From Ricordea florida (Eukaryota > Cnidaria > Anthozoa > Corallimorpharia > Ricordeidae): 64,000 bases of DNA. This document shows, piece by piece, positions 39,932 to 64,000 of the stretch (positions within the stretch are counted from its first letter, which is position 1; every line of letters starts with the position of its first letter). A model generated the notes under the pieces. The model was not told the DNA's origin. It did no database searches and saw nothing but the letters and a program-made list of their open reading frames with translations. A program made the position numbers and the translations under genes. The stretch is from NCBI GenBank assembly GCA_949710005.1, contig OX453286.1, positions 26,125,510-26,189,509 on the forward strand, read 5' to 3'.

Positions 39932-42170
39932 GTAATGGTAATAGGACAGAGTGGAGTCTGATTCGGTCTGTAATCATACAAGTGATTAACAAAATCGGAC
40001 AACCGCAGTTGATAGCCAATCAGATTTGAGAATTTAGTTATAGTTATGATTATAAGCATAATAATAATGATTTAGCGGTTACATCTCTACATAGTAGCTC
40101 TACATTTGGCAATAAATTACAGGAATATAGTGTATGGCAAATACTATGTTATCTACTTAACTCTCTCAATGCCAGAGTGACCCATGTATTCTCCTTATAA
40201 GTATAATTATAAGCTATGATTCCTATACACTACCACACAAACAGATGAAAAGAAATTAGAACATGATCAAATCAAGGATGCTAGATCGATCAACCGCCAA
40301 ATTCTCCGGACTAGAACATATAGCAACTAGCAAGAAACTATATAGCACTTGCTCAGGAGAATTTATGCTCCATCTTGGCAGTTAAAGGGTTAAATTAGCT
40401 CTAATCACCGACAGTTACTAATTACAGAAATAGATTTGAGAAAAATTAAAAAATTGCGTAATGCTACAACCAGACCATATACTTTTAAAAGGTAGCTCTA
40501 CGTTTATCTGATTTACGTTTTGATTTCATTCACACAGGTGACCATCCGTAATGCCGAAGTTCAACAAGCCAAATACAGCAAGGGACTGTACATCAAGTAC
40601 AAGTCATTCAAAGATGACGAGTTCACTCAAACCGATACCCGGGTTGGTACACTAAGTCCCGAGTTCAACCATTCCAAAGTCTTCTCATTTCCGTCCATAA
40701 CTCAGGATCACCTGGATTGGTTTGATTCTGGATGTATCACTTTCCTTCTGTATGGCCGTCAGGAAGATACTGAACCCAACCCAAGTCGCAAGAGAATGAC
40801 CACCAAGGTAAGACACTTCCATCCGTTATCAATACTCAAGTTCTCCTTACTTTATCAGTACTTTGTCAAGAGAGCAGGTTAGGAGAATTAAAGAAAGTAC
40901 TAACTCAATACTTACAATAATAATACGTAATAATAAAAACCATGATTTAAAGATGTCTTCATTTATTTATTTACATACATACCACAGATTCAAATATTAA
41001 ACAGGCTTTACAGACAGTGCTAGAAATCTAGTAAGCAATTTCTTTAAAAATTCTTGCGGCATTGATATAAATACCACAATTCATGACCAGCTATTTTCTA
41101 AACCTAATTTGAAAATGTATCTTAACTTTCAGTTATATTGAACCGAATGATAGTAAATCAGTGTAACACAAAATTCATACCACAGGTGCAATATTTACCA
41201 GAAAACAGTAATGTAAGTTGTTATTATATGACCGAGACGAATCCTGCATCCTGATTGGCTACCTGAGCAGGTAATATAGGTCTATCTTGCCCGCTCTGGA
41301 TATCCCGCGTTGTCCTGCAAAAGAAACGGCAATATTACAAATCCTTGATTGACCAAGCTTGTTTGGACAAAATGGCTGCATATTGGTCTCATTCTTTTTT
41401 GCGTTCTAAAAAGGAACTTGGTCTATATGCAGCCATCTTGACTGAACAAGCTTGGTTAAAACTTGTTGCAGTGTGGAGGTCTGAAAACAATAACATAGTA
41501 AAGACCACTTATTTACTTTGTGTGCCTAAACATTCAATGTCGTATCGTGTTTGTTAAATTGTAGGAACTGCGTCAGATGGAACAGTTATCCAGACCCGGC
41601 ATGGGTCCACGATCCTCCACCTCGTTACCTGATCAGGGTAACGCCTATCACAAGTCTGAAAACATCCTGTTGAAGAGGAAGTATGAACGCCTTTTGAAGA
41701 AAGAAAAACGCATACAGGTCAGTTTATTCACGGTCAAGCTTGTGTTTTGGTAGTCTCCCCTTGACAGCTCCCACCCCACCATTACCCTTCCTCCCTCAGA
41801 GTAGAGAAAAGCGTTGCGTGGCCAGCCAGAGAGGACTACATGTATATGCCTCATAATGATGCTCATGGCATACCGAACAGGACTCTTGTTTGTAAACTCT
41901 GCTTGAATAATCCATAATTGGAGAACCTCATAATCATAATAATAATAATAATATACTCCATTTATATTGCGCATATTCTATATTAATAATCATATGCGCA
42001 TTACAATCAGACCAATAGACCATGACACGGGGAACACGCCCTACTCTTTTCGAACAGTGCCATGGGTTCTTTTGCGTCCCACATTACAGATAGAGTTGTG
42101 AGACAGGGCCTACGGTTTATCGTCCTTATCCGAGAAGACTAGAAAGTCTAACCATTTGCAGATGTCATTA

Positions 42171-42208
<38 letters not shown>

Positions 42209-43645
42209 ATGAGTGTTGGTCCAGCCGGGGTTTTGAACCCGCGACCTTCTGCACGGTAGTCCGGTGCTCTACCAACTGAGCTAACCGGTCATACATATTC
42301 AATAGCCATGAGCAGCCATTAAATAGAGATGTGGAACTCTTGGGAAAACGTACTTCCATTTCTATGAATAAGTTTACAAAAGTGTATCCCAGCGGATGCC
42401 CTGGGTGTCCCTCTCTGTCCCTTATGTTCTCTTGCTACACAATATTCGTAGAGCCAAACCTTAGTTACAATTGTGGCTCTAATTAACTTTTAACCTATTT
42501 ATTGCTAAAATCACACTTATATCTTAACAGTTTTCTTGTGACTTTTGACTCTTTCACTTTCGGTCTCAAACTACTGAGCCAGCAAGCGGTTTTCTGGTAC
42601 TAGACTCTCTTCGCCTGAATCAAGTACCGGAAGAATGTCTGCGTTCGCAGACTAGATGAATGGTACCATAAAATGTGCTAACTTCTACCGCTTTCACTAC
42701 CAGAGTGAAACCTACGCCACCACCTAACTTTTCTTTCTTTCACTCCATACTTAAACCTTGAGCAATGCATTTTATCCTACCATTTCATTTTACTAGGACT
42801 ACACGGGGTAATTTTTTGAGGTTTAACAAAACTTCTCTTATGTTGTGCTATTTGTAACAGGATCTTTGCACCGAATGGGGCAAAAAACCGCGCGAAGAAC
42901 AGGATTTTGATTCTTTTCATCGCGCGTTGACAGCAGCCGCCTTCTATCAGAGCGGGCAGCTGAAGTACAGAGTGAATATGCTCCGTGGGGTAAGAAACAA
43001 CTTTTTATTATACCTTAATTTCTTGACGTATACTAATGAGGCACTGTTAGGGGTAAATTCCGACAAGCGACATGGCCTTGAAACGGCGACACAAGGGAGC
43101 TGAAATGACGACGAACGACGAGCCGCTCACGCGAAATTACGACAGCAACCTCAGACGGGCGACATAAAGAACCCCCCTAACAGGGCCTCGCTAATCAATT
43201 TCCTCATTGGTCTGCTGATTGATTGACTGACAGATTGTTGCCTTGGTTGGATGTCCTGTCGAACTCAGTGGAGATCCTAGACTTATGGTTGATACAACAT
43301 GTTTACTGCAGTTCTCGGTCATGTTATAATTAATCATCTTGTTGTAGGGATGGGGTCTATTGATGTAACTGTGGACTGAATCCACAGTTAAAATCTGCAC
43401 CATTAACTGTTGTTTACGGTGCGTGAACCCTACTTTACAATGCAAGTTTACATATACTTTGGATTTTCTCAATCACCCATTCACAAGCAGTAGCGTATAA
43501 TAATGTAAGTGTTTTCATAAGTTCATAGTACTTTTGGGATGTTTTTCAGATGATCAAGGCCCAAAACGGCGCAACCGCTAATGGAGGGGAAATTAAAATG
43601 GAGCCAAAAGTCACTCAGGGAAGTCGCGCATGCTCCATCATGTGA
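26723..43645 (+). CDS. KIF28: Kinesin-3 family motor, KIF28/KLP-6 type, 27 exons
   Basis: ATP-driven microtubule motor (989 aa; 2970 nt; KLP-6 class is of similar length). Coding exons: 26723-26736, 26819-26857, 26928-27004, 27158-27174, 27336-27358, 27541-27668, 28534-28612, 29313-29376, 29482-29571, 29921-30017, 30451-30603, 31150-31414, 31836-31999, 32175-32272, 32642-32777, 33615-33678, 34298-34443, 34674-34820, 35285-35372, 36073-36129, 38497-38584, 38697-38861, 39447-39569, 40538-40807, 41565-41717, 42861-42989, 43550-43645; all GT-AG, phases agree. The motor domain opens [14 protein letters not shown]-loop GQTGAGKS; switch I NATSSRAH; switch II DLAGSE split across exons 11/12; [24 protein letters not shown] short neck coil ([14 protein letters not shown]) follows, then an FHA domain (GEIKIGRK...IQKQHAVI...VNG), a kinesin-3 central region and a basic tail. 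KIF28 over KIF1/KIF13 is judged from length, the missing PH/CAP-Gly domain and the FHA-onward sequence. Confidence 0.88.
28745..28915. repeat. Dispersed repeat family A, copy 2
   Basis: GTAGTTTCTAAAGAAACTGGTGCTGTGTTGG...ATAATCAAACAAGTTGATAAAG...GTACCACC...GCCCTTTGTCAGAGC: same order of blocks as copies at 6455 and 36890. Confidence 0.55.
28920..29190 (-). repeat. Dispersed repeat B, copy 1 (inverse of 62165-62455)
   Basis: TGAATGAAGGCTAAAAAAA, GTTAGCCTCCATCTCATTGAAG, AATGGTCAGGGAAAATAAT and GATCTTTAAAGTAATATGGAA all occur in the same order in the reverse complement of 62165-62455. About 270 bases; no coding capacity. Confidence 0.65.
29655..29693 (+). repeat. (ATC)n microsatellite in kinesin intron
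   Basis: Run of CATCATCATCATCATCATTATCATC in the intron between exons 9 and 10. Confidence 0.8.
34980..35255. repeat. MITE family C, copy 1
   Basis: Inverted ends AAACCCTTGAGACTTGAAG(C)GTGTA and TTTTCAAGTCTTATGGGTTT with inner pair AAGTACCATATTT/ATTATGGTACTT. Related to 35380-35640 and to the split copy around the LINE. Confidence 0.6.
35380..35640. repeat. MITE family C, copy 2
   Basis: AAAACCCATATGACTTGAAACGTGT at one end, ACATGTTTCAAGTCTTATGGGTTTTT at the other. With copy 1 it brackets kinesin exon 19 (35285-35372). Confidence 0.6.
36586..36620 (-). other. G-quadruplex-capable C/G-strand asymmetry
   Basis: Plus strand CCCCACCCCCACCCCCACCCCC; the minus strand therefore has four or more G runs of 4-5 separated by single T, meeting the usual G4 pattern. 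In a kinesin intron; a C12 run lies at ~37003. Confidence 0.6.
36890..37065. repeat. Dispersed repeat family A, copy 3 (inverse)
   Basis: CTCTGACAAAGGGCTAAC...ACGGTGGTACAGCTTGTTTGATTATCCCAA...CACCAGCTTCTTTAGAAACTAC: reverse orientation of copy 2. Confidence 0.55.
38015..38375. repeat. Dispersed repeat family A, copy 4, split by a nested MITE
   Basis: CTCTGACAAACGGCTAATGCTC at left and ACGGTGGTAAGACTTAC...CACCGACACAGCACCAGTTTCC at right belong to family A; the 217 bases between are a TTAA-flanked insertion (38069-38285). Confidence 0.55.
38069..38285. mobile_element. TTAA-flanked (piggyBac-type) MITE
   Basis: TTAA-CCCTTTAAGTCC at the left, GGGGCTTAAAGGG-TTAA at the right: inverted ends with TTAA duplication, the piggyBac signature (known). 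No coding capacity. It lies inside a family A repeat, so it is the younger insertion. Confidence 0.65.
39895..39932 (+). repeat. (ATA)n microsatellite
   Basis: AATAATAATAATAATAATAATAATA in the kinesin intron between exons 23 and 24. Confidence 0.8.
40157..40393. mobile_element. Second TTAA-flanked MITE, diverged
   Basis: TTAA-CTCTCTCAATGCCAGAGTGACC ... CTTGGCAGTTAAAGGG-TTAA. Shares AGTGACC and the AAAGGG-TTAA end with 38069-38285; ends more eroded. Confidence 0.5.
41335..41465. repeat. Hairpin repeat family D, copy 1
   Basis: TTGACCAAGCTTGTTTGGACAAAATGGCTGCATATTGG pairs with GCAGCCATCTTGACTGAACAAGCTTGGTTAA. Arms of ~40 bases, loop ~45. Confidence 0.55.
41937..42292 (-). mobile_element. tRNA-derived SINE, minus strand
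   Basis: On the minus strand it begins GACCGGTTAGCTCAGTTGGTAGAGC (A box) and has GGGTTCAAAACCCC (B box/T arm) ending near 42218. A ~280-base body follows, including CTTCTCGGATAAGGACG, and ends in (ATT)n at 41937-41955. The head mimics a complete tRNA but with an imperfect acceptor stem and no Pol III terminator, so a SINE and not a tRNA gene. Confidence 0.75.
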
Positions 43646-44289
43646 TGCGCTAATTCTGAATTCCAAACTCTTTCTTTAACTCTTTGATCCTTTTACTCCG
43701 AGATTGGAGTCTTCAGCATAAAATGTGGTTGCTGTTTCGTTTCCAAAGAAATCTTGGCATACTGCCTCTGCGTCAGGTATCCTACTGAACATTACTTTAA
43801 ACAAAAAACGAGAGTTTACCTTCATTTTATCAGTTTTTTTTTTCGCACTGTTTTCTTTGCACCCTGAACACTCTTACAGTTGCATGTGTTAAAAGATTCG
43901 TGCTTAAGTTTGTCTTTTTTTTGTCTGATCATGAACAAGCCAATGGTCATAGTTTAGTTGAAACAACAGTCTTAACTAGATACTTAATTCCTCTTTTTGA
44001 TGAAGTAATGAGGTCGTTTCGACAAACTTTCGAGGACAGTTCAAATAGTGGTGGAATGAATTTGGACGTGCCACCCGAAGCTCTCCATACGCGGTTTGGA
44101 GCATTTCATGGTGCTAAGGTGCACACATCAAAAAATGTTGGCTCAGACAACCGTCGTAGATACCACGCATTTCCAACTACTGTATCGACGATGTTTAGTT
44201 TTATCATGTGGCTGGTTCCAATGGGCCTACCTTACCTGCCTGGGATTTCCCACGATGTCCCACAAAACAAAACAGATCAAAATGGCCAT

Positions 44290-44450
44290 GTAATAAATCC
44301 TTTATCGACCAAGCTTGTTCAGTCAAGATGGCTGGATATTTGTTTCGTTCTCTTTAGTGTTTTTATTGGCTGATATGTAGTTCAGGTCAATAAAAACGCT
44401 ACAGAGAACTCGGCCAATATGCAGCCATATTGACCTCACGCTGGGTCAAT
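44290..44450. repeat. Hairpin repeat family D, copy 2
   Basis: CGACCAAGCTTGTTCAGTCAAGATGGCTGGATATT at left and GGCCAATATGCAGCCATATTGACC at right, the same arms as 41335-41465. Confidence 0.5.
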
Positions 44451-44852
44451 AATAACACGTATATCTATGACTTATTCCTCACATTTAATAACACGTTGAT
44501 GAGGCTATTTACCCAGCCCATTTCAAGTTCTACTTTAATTCCTGTCGTGCGAAGCAAATCGACACCTTTACGAAGCATAGAGACTAAATCCTTGGTTGTA
44601 AATAACTTATAAAGTATTTGAGTGAGTGGTGAATAGTGCGTGTAGCTGTTGTCGTATTTATGATAGCGATTAATTTCAAGGTATTTGAAAATGAAGAATA
44701 TAGTTTTATAAACAGTTGTTGATCATCTCCCATAGCAGACTTGGCTCTGTGCTTTCAAATGCATGATCTTCTTTACGTTTTGTCAGTGGTAGCATCTAAT
44801 ATTTATTGTCCTTATTTGTACAGATTGCATTGTTTGTAGTGAACACCTTTAT

Positions 44853-44858
44853 AATAAA
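44853..44858 (+). terminator. Candidate kinesin polyadenylation signal
   Basis: AATAAA followed by TGTTGTGTTGCATTTG at +40. It would give a ~1.2-kb 3' UTR; no better hexamer was noticed earlier. Confidence 0.3.
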
Positions 44859-45229
44859 ATGAAGTGCAATGATTGCATTGATTTTGTGGAGTGTTGTGTT
44901 GCATTTGTCATACTTTGGGTCTCCTCTGGTACCTGTCTTGAAATGCTTGGGTAACTGTACTAGTATCCTATCAAAGAGGATAGATTAGATTTTGACCATA
45001 ACCCTAAGTGGGTACAGGGCCAGACACTCTCCTTCGCACGTCACACGGTCATGAGCAGCCACTGTTGCCTCACTCCATGAACCAAAACCCAATGCTGTTC
45101 ATTCTTTTTCTGAGGTTCTCTGCCAAGTCTCTTTCGGTCTGCCACAGCTTCTTCTTCCCTCTGGGGCCCACGTTAATGCTGTCTTGGGATGTTTGTTTGA
45201 ATTCATTTGATATTCAAACAAATATCAAA

Positions 45230-45590
45230 GAGGAAGTACATGGGATGTGGGTTCCCTGTGGCTCCTGTAGGTCTCCTGTGACATCTGTCATCCCATCAAA
45301 AGAGGGAGTAATTATACATAAATACTTCCAGATGTGGGTCTCCTGTGATACCAATGATATAATTCTAGAGGTAACCCTCTGCTGGACTGGTATCCCATCA
45401 AAGGGGGCAAAAGAAGTACTTTCAGGTGTAGGTCTCCTGTGGCTTCTATGGGTCTCCTATAATATACTGCAGGGGAAAACCTTGCAATGGAGTATCACCC
45501 CGTCAAAGTAATGAATACTTTTGGATGTGGGTTCCCTGTGGCATCTGTCATCCCATCGAAAGGGGGAGTAATTATACTTTCAGGTGTTGC
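45230..45590 (+). repeat. Degenerate tandem repeat
   Basis: GATGTGGGT(T/C)CCCTGTGGC, TCTGTCATCCCATCAAAAGAGGGAGTAATTATAC and CATCAAAGGGGG recur three to four times with drift, unit ~100 bases. Non-coding. Confidence 0.5.
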
Positions 45591-45974
45591 TAATAAGGAA
45601 GAGATACCTGGTGAAAAGTGAAATGTGCAGAAATAATTTTAATTATACACCTCTGGAAAATCCACATCAAAAATATTCATCCCAAAACACAAAACTCAAC
45701 ATGATATGCAAGATACAATCAGTTTTCTTTTTTGTCATCTTTGTTTTTAAATTGCTTGATTCAGCTTCCACTGTGATAAGTGACTAGTTTTGATAATCCT
45801 TTGAGACCAGTAAGAACTTGTGATCTCCATGGGCTTCTGAGTTGCATCATGTTGTGATAGTAAACAAAACAGTTGGTAACACAACTTGAAGACAGTCCTG
45901 AATTGCATACTTTTCGTCTAGGGTATCTGTTTGTTTATAGACTTCTCTTCAAAATCTGTGTTCTTCAAAAACTG

Positions 45975-48116
45975 CTATAAACTTGCAATGTTTTCAACAG
46001 TTTTAGACAGTTCTTCTTGAGTGACTTCCCTGGATGGAACAGGCTGTCCTATTTGTTCCTGAATAAAAGGAAAAATTGTCAAATGTCGTATTATATTCCC
46101 AATGAACTAAAATTGGGTAGACTCTAACCAATTTTAATTCACTTCACTTTCACTTCCTTCCTGGTCCACAAGGGGGTAATAGACACACTTCTGTGCCATG
46201 ACACTCAGTCACAAATAACATCCACTTCATTCCATAAACTATATCAGCCCTTTCCTTTTCCATGGTTCTGTGTTAAGTCTTGGTGCAGAATTTTAGTTTG
46301 GGGAGAATGCAATCTCCACCCAGCACCAATTATACAGAGGTGTTGGGTGGGGAGATGGGATGTAAATCACTACCTTGGGTAGGTCTCTGTTTCCTTCTTC
46401 TGTCTTAACAGGCTGTATGTCCTTCCTTACCAACACATCATGAATGGCTGAGAAGCTTTTATCAACTTCCTCAATATGCTGCAATGTCCTTTCTTTGAGC
46501 TACAAAAAAAAAAAAAAGAAAAAAATTCAGGCTTCCCAACTTAAGACAAGCCCAACAAACTCCACATTTGACTGAAGTTAATCACACCCTCTACACTTCC
46601 TTCTGGCTAAACTTCCCACCCCATCCCTCTTAGGTTTAAAAACTTATGGTCTCCCAGACTATGGACCATGTGCCAGCAATGTAGCCTGACATCTCAACCT
46701 CAAATTTATCATACGAAAACAACAATCAAACTTTTTGACTGCATCCTTAACTATTTTTCACATAGAGCGAGACATTCAAAGGACTCGAAAAACCTTACTA
46801 CTTTATCAGGGACATAAAACATACCATCTGATGAAAATTACCATCACCAATATGGAGGAAATTTGGATGATAATGTCTGCAATGTAGTGGAGCTTAATTA
46901 CCAAACTCCAGGACAATAGCACTCAGATTTCCTCCAACTGTCGTATGTCAGTTTATGCATGGATGTTACTCACATTGCTATTCTAGATGAAGGTTGGTAA
47001 ACATTATAGGATGGTAATAGCTGATTTAAGAGACGGTAGATCTACTAGGGTTTTTTTTCCTTGGGGGAGGGACTAGGTGACTGCATCACCTTTTTAGGGG
47101 GGCAAGAGACAGTTGATGCTTTGAGGTACACTGGGAAATTTCCCAATTCTTGACCTCCTGACATTGGTTTCTCAGAATTGTTCTGAAGTCAACTAGGGCA
47201 AAACTTGGAATGATTTCTGCACAGGTCCCTACTTCATTATACATGCTGTAGTTGAATTGTCTTGGGAAGTGCGCGTGCAAACATTTCTTGTATGGCTACA
47301 GCATGCTTAATAAAATAGGGGCCTGTGCAGAAATCATTCCCAAGATTTCCGCACAGGTCCCTACTTCATTATGCATGCAGCAGATGAATTGTTTAGGGTA
47401 ATGCACATGTAAACATTTCTTGTTATTGCAGAATGAAACAGTATGGCTACAGCATGCAACATTGGACTCCCAACAAAAACTCTCCGAGCAACAATCAAGA
47501 CCCTTCAAGAAGAAGCAGACGCAGCATCCAACTGGATTTGGCAGTCACCGCGCAGTGCCTAAGCCTGCGTTGATCACATTATTCTTAAACTGCATCCAGC
47601 CAAGTTCTCTGATACCTGCTGCCCTGACACTCCTTGAGAATACACCACACGCTTTCTTCTATTACACCTGACCAGGCATCACCCAGTGGCATTTGCCACT
47701 GGCGGCGCCAGGAACTGTAGTCTTGTTGTGAGCCGCCGAAACTACCACAGTTCCTGGTCAACGGCTGATGAGGGTGATGCCTAGCAGTTGGCAGTTAAGA
47801 CTCTGTATGAATTCCTCTGCATAATGAAGTAGGGACCTGTGTGGAAATCATTCCGTCAACTAGTCAAGAAAGTAACTAATCATTTTGCGTACAGATCACA
47901 TTTGTACGCGTGTAACTCTGTAACTTCGGTTGCTCTTCGACCTTTGGCTTTTTGGATAAAAACACAATAGAATGAGGATCTGCCTACAAAACAAACGCTG
48001 TTTACCTGTTTTTTTGGACGGCTGTTTTTCTTCGCTTTCTTGATGGCCGATTCTCTCTTTCTCTGGGTAATTTTTGACTTGTTTTCATTCCGCTCGCGTT
48101 TCTTACCGGGCGCCAT
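45975..48116 (-). CDS. Unrecognised small basic protein, 106 aa, three exons
   Basis: Exons on the minus strand: 48116-48006 (37 codons), 46499-46374 (42 codons), 46058-45975 (28 codons with stop). All junctions are GT-AG and phase 0, which supports a real gene. Exon 1 (MAPGKKRERNENKSKITQRK...) is extremely Lys/Arg-rich, like a nucleolar or DNA-binding tail; exon 2 is a helical segment (LQHIEEVDKSFSAIHDVLVR); exon 3 is short and polar. I do not recognise the family. Nuclear location is plausible from the basic N-terminus. It shares a ~250-bp intergenic region with AP1G1 in head-to-head orientation. Confidence 0.75.
47200..47860. repeat. Nested inverted-repeat element in intron 1 of the small gene
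   Basis: GCACAGGTCCCTACTTCATTATGCAT occurs at ~47220 and ~47354, and inverted (GCATAATGAAGTAGGGACCTGTG) at 47819. Between them is a second hairpin, GGCATCACCC ... GGGTGATGCC (47686-47784), with inner GGAACTGTAG/CACAGTTCC arms. Two layered MITEs. Confidence 0.55.
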
Positions 48117-48366
48117 CTTTGTCAACAACAAATGCAATGCATTTGTACTTCATGTATTTATGTAAATGGCAGTAACACCACTGATCATAAAGAACGTGTT
48201 ACTTGTGACCTGGGCAGCGGAACATCCGGGACCTGCTGTTCATTCCTCCCTCTTGCACTTGCGCATTTTACTCTCCTTGCTGTCTTGCTGTTCGATCGTC
48301 TTCGTGGAACGTGGAGGCTAATCGAAGTTTTCTGAAGGCGGACTACGATCAAACTTCTCACATCGG
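48117..48366. promoter_or_regulatory. Probable bidirectional promoter and AP1G1 5' UTR exon
   Basis: Lies between the small-gene ATG (48116, minus) and a good donor CATCGG|GTAAGT at 48366/48367 (plus), which could join to the acceptor at 49667 just before the AP1G1 ATG. No TATA box seen. Start sites are inferred. Confidence 0.45.
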
Positions 48367-49311
48367 GTAAGTTTAAATCAGCTGTTTGACTTATACGTTC
48401 ACTAGACGTTCTTCTATGGTCCGGTTTTAGGTGTTATTTCCTTGTGGCAAAGCGGAAGAGCTAAATTTGCAATGCGATACTCAGGTGATTGTAGGATGTG
48501 CAATTAAGGCCCTTCGCTAAAGGAAGAAATTTCAACAGCGCCACCATTCTCATATATAGAGAGGGGTGACAGTACGCATTTTTAGATAGTGTGAAAGTTA
48601 TATATTACAACTTTTCGTTTTGCCCACCATTCATATAACTCACTCCCGCTGTTTGCATAATACTTACATTATACTATGTGGCATGTATATTGTACATTTT
48701 TACTCCTGCAAGGTTAAATTAATTTACGGGACCATCAACTCAAACCCCTGTGAGAGAAATTTGTCTGTTAGTTTGAGGAAATAGGTTAAGTATTCTCGTT
48801 TTGATTCATAAGGCACTACAGACACCACGATGTCAAATTATTAATAAACAAAGCTGAGTTAGGAGGAATTTTAATTGCACCGGTAGTTAGTTCGTATTAG
48901 ATCTTGTTGGCTTCTCTGCTATCGCACAACAAATCGCCCAGCAGGAGGATACAATTTTCACCAAATTGGTTTTAATGTTATCGTAAATTCAATAAAATCG
49001 TGTTTTCACTGCTATAAAAATGGGTTATTTCTCTTTGAATCAAATGTGACGGGAATTTTACGGTTTGGAACTGATTATTTGCGGGTTAACTTGTTGAAGA
49101 TTTTTTCGTTTTTGTTGTATGGAAACTTAACTGATGTCAGCTCTTATTGGTAGATAACATTTAGAAACAGAGTATCATTTCCAAAGAGAATGGTGTATGT
49201 TTGAGATAAACCGTTTGAAACAAGCTGTTACCCTGAGTTACAGATAAACTTAATCTTGTGGTATGTAGAAAATTAATCTTAATTCTTAAGATTTCTTATT
49301 GTAGATAATGG

Positions 49312-49340
49312 CCCTTATATATATAATATATATATATGGA
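49312..49340 (+). repeat. (TA)n microsatellite
   Basis: TTATATATATAATATATATATATGG in the presumed AP1G1 5' UTR intron. Confidence 0.7.
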
Positions 49341-49691
49341 ACAAAGAGAGAGACTGACTTTTTTTATAGATGAAAACATGGAGTGTGACCAAATATTTTT
49401 TTTGTTATTTGCTGTTAAGCATTCTTCAGTTTTAAGTTTTGCTTAAAGTAGACTTGACTTGTTTTGATTTTTTTCCTCTGTGAAATGCAATTGTGATTTT
49501 TGATGGTGGTGTCCAGGCTGTTCTGACTGGAGAAAAATGTTATTCAATCCTCCCTTCCTTTGTTGTGGTAATTGAATTTGGTTTGCTGTCAGGAGCTATA
49601 GCCGTGGGTATAATTAATACCCTCGTAATATTCTGTGTTATTGGATTGACTGTTTGCTCACCAACAGGTCCTCCCGAGTTTAGGTCTCACT

Positions 49692-63930
<14,239 letters not shown>

Positions 63931-64000
63931 GTAAGATTAGGTATTGTACATGAAGGCACAACTTCCCTGATGCACCCCCTTGACCCATCCACATGCTCAT

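Larger units (their letters stand above)
43646..45974. other. Kinesin 3' UTR and repeat-rich intergenic region
   Basis: No coding exon recognised. Contains a family D hairpin, a candidate polyadenylation signal at 44853 and a degenerate tandem repeat at 45230-45590. Confidence 0.5.

Noticed and set aside
42218..42292. tRNA gene on the minus strand
   Set aside because: Good A and B boxes, but the acceptor stem is imperfect, there is no T-run terminator, and a 280-base body ending in (ATT)n follows: SINE.
44853..45974. Additional kinesin exons downstream of 43645
   Set aside because: The exon 27 stop is in phase and total length fits the class; downstream frames are repeat-derived.

Overview
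This window is nuclear DNA from an animal, most likely a cnidarian and probably a stony coral. The reasons are intron-rich metazoan genes with GT-AG introns, two tRNA-derived SINEs, a LINE with a 2A-like leader, a dense population of short inverted-repeat elements, and a Maverick/Polinton. The species call is inference; no species-diagnostic locus is present.

Layout. (1) 1341-6890, plus strand: complete seven-exon E2F4/5-type transcription factor (337 aa), with several MITEs in its introns. (2) 8362-24839: a 16,478-bp Maverick/Polinton with 600-bp terminal inverted repeats that differ at one position I could find, and AAAGT on both sides as target duplication. (3) 26723-43645, plus: complete 27-exon kinesin-3 gene of the KIF28/KLP-6 type (989 aa). 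(4) 45975-48116, minus: three-exon gene for an unrecognised 106-aa basic protein. It is head to head with (5) the AP-1 complex gamma subunit gene AP1G1 (coding from 49692; 18 coding exons, 609 codons), which runs off the right edge before its hinge and ear. AP1G1 intron 13 holds an antisense CR1-like LINE that sits inside an older MITE.

The Polinton is the accessory system. Its left arm encodes a protein-primed family B DNA polymerase (plus) and a retroviral-type integrase (minus). The centre carries a plus-strand virion block: a candidate jelly-roll capsid protein, an A32/FtsK-type packaging ATPase, a run of small membrane and coiled-coil proteins, a 517-aa tail-anchored protein and a 212-aa candidate minor capsid protein. 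The right arm (minus) has two unknown proteins and two proteins with tandem Cys/His repeats. Most genes are preceded by a shared motif close to GATTTAAAGATT, about 20-40 bases before the ATG, often followed by a CAGTAAAAT-like box. GC-rich palindromic modules recur in the otherwise AT-rich element, one of them inside a coding frame. The TIRs carry a SAP-like N-terminal domain, so two unrelated end genes (polymerase and Cys/His-repeat protein) share the same first ~100 residues. I see no adenovirus-type (Ulp1-like) protease.

The host genes have no obvious functional link to each other. The window is best read as three or four ordinary genes in which recent (Polinton), intermediate (LINE) and old (MITE, SINE, decayed LINE) insertions are layered.
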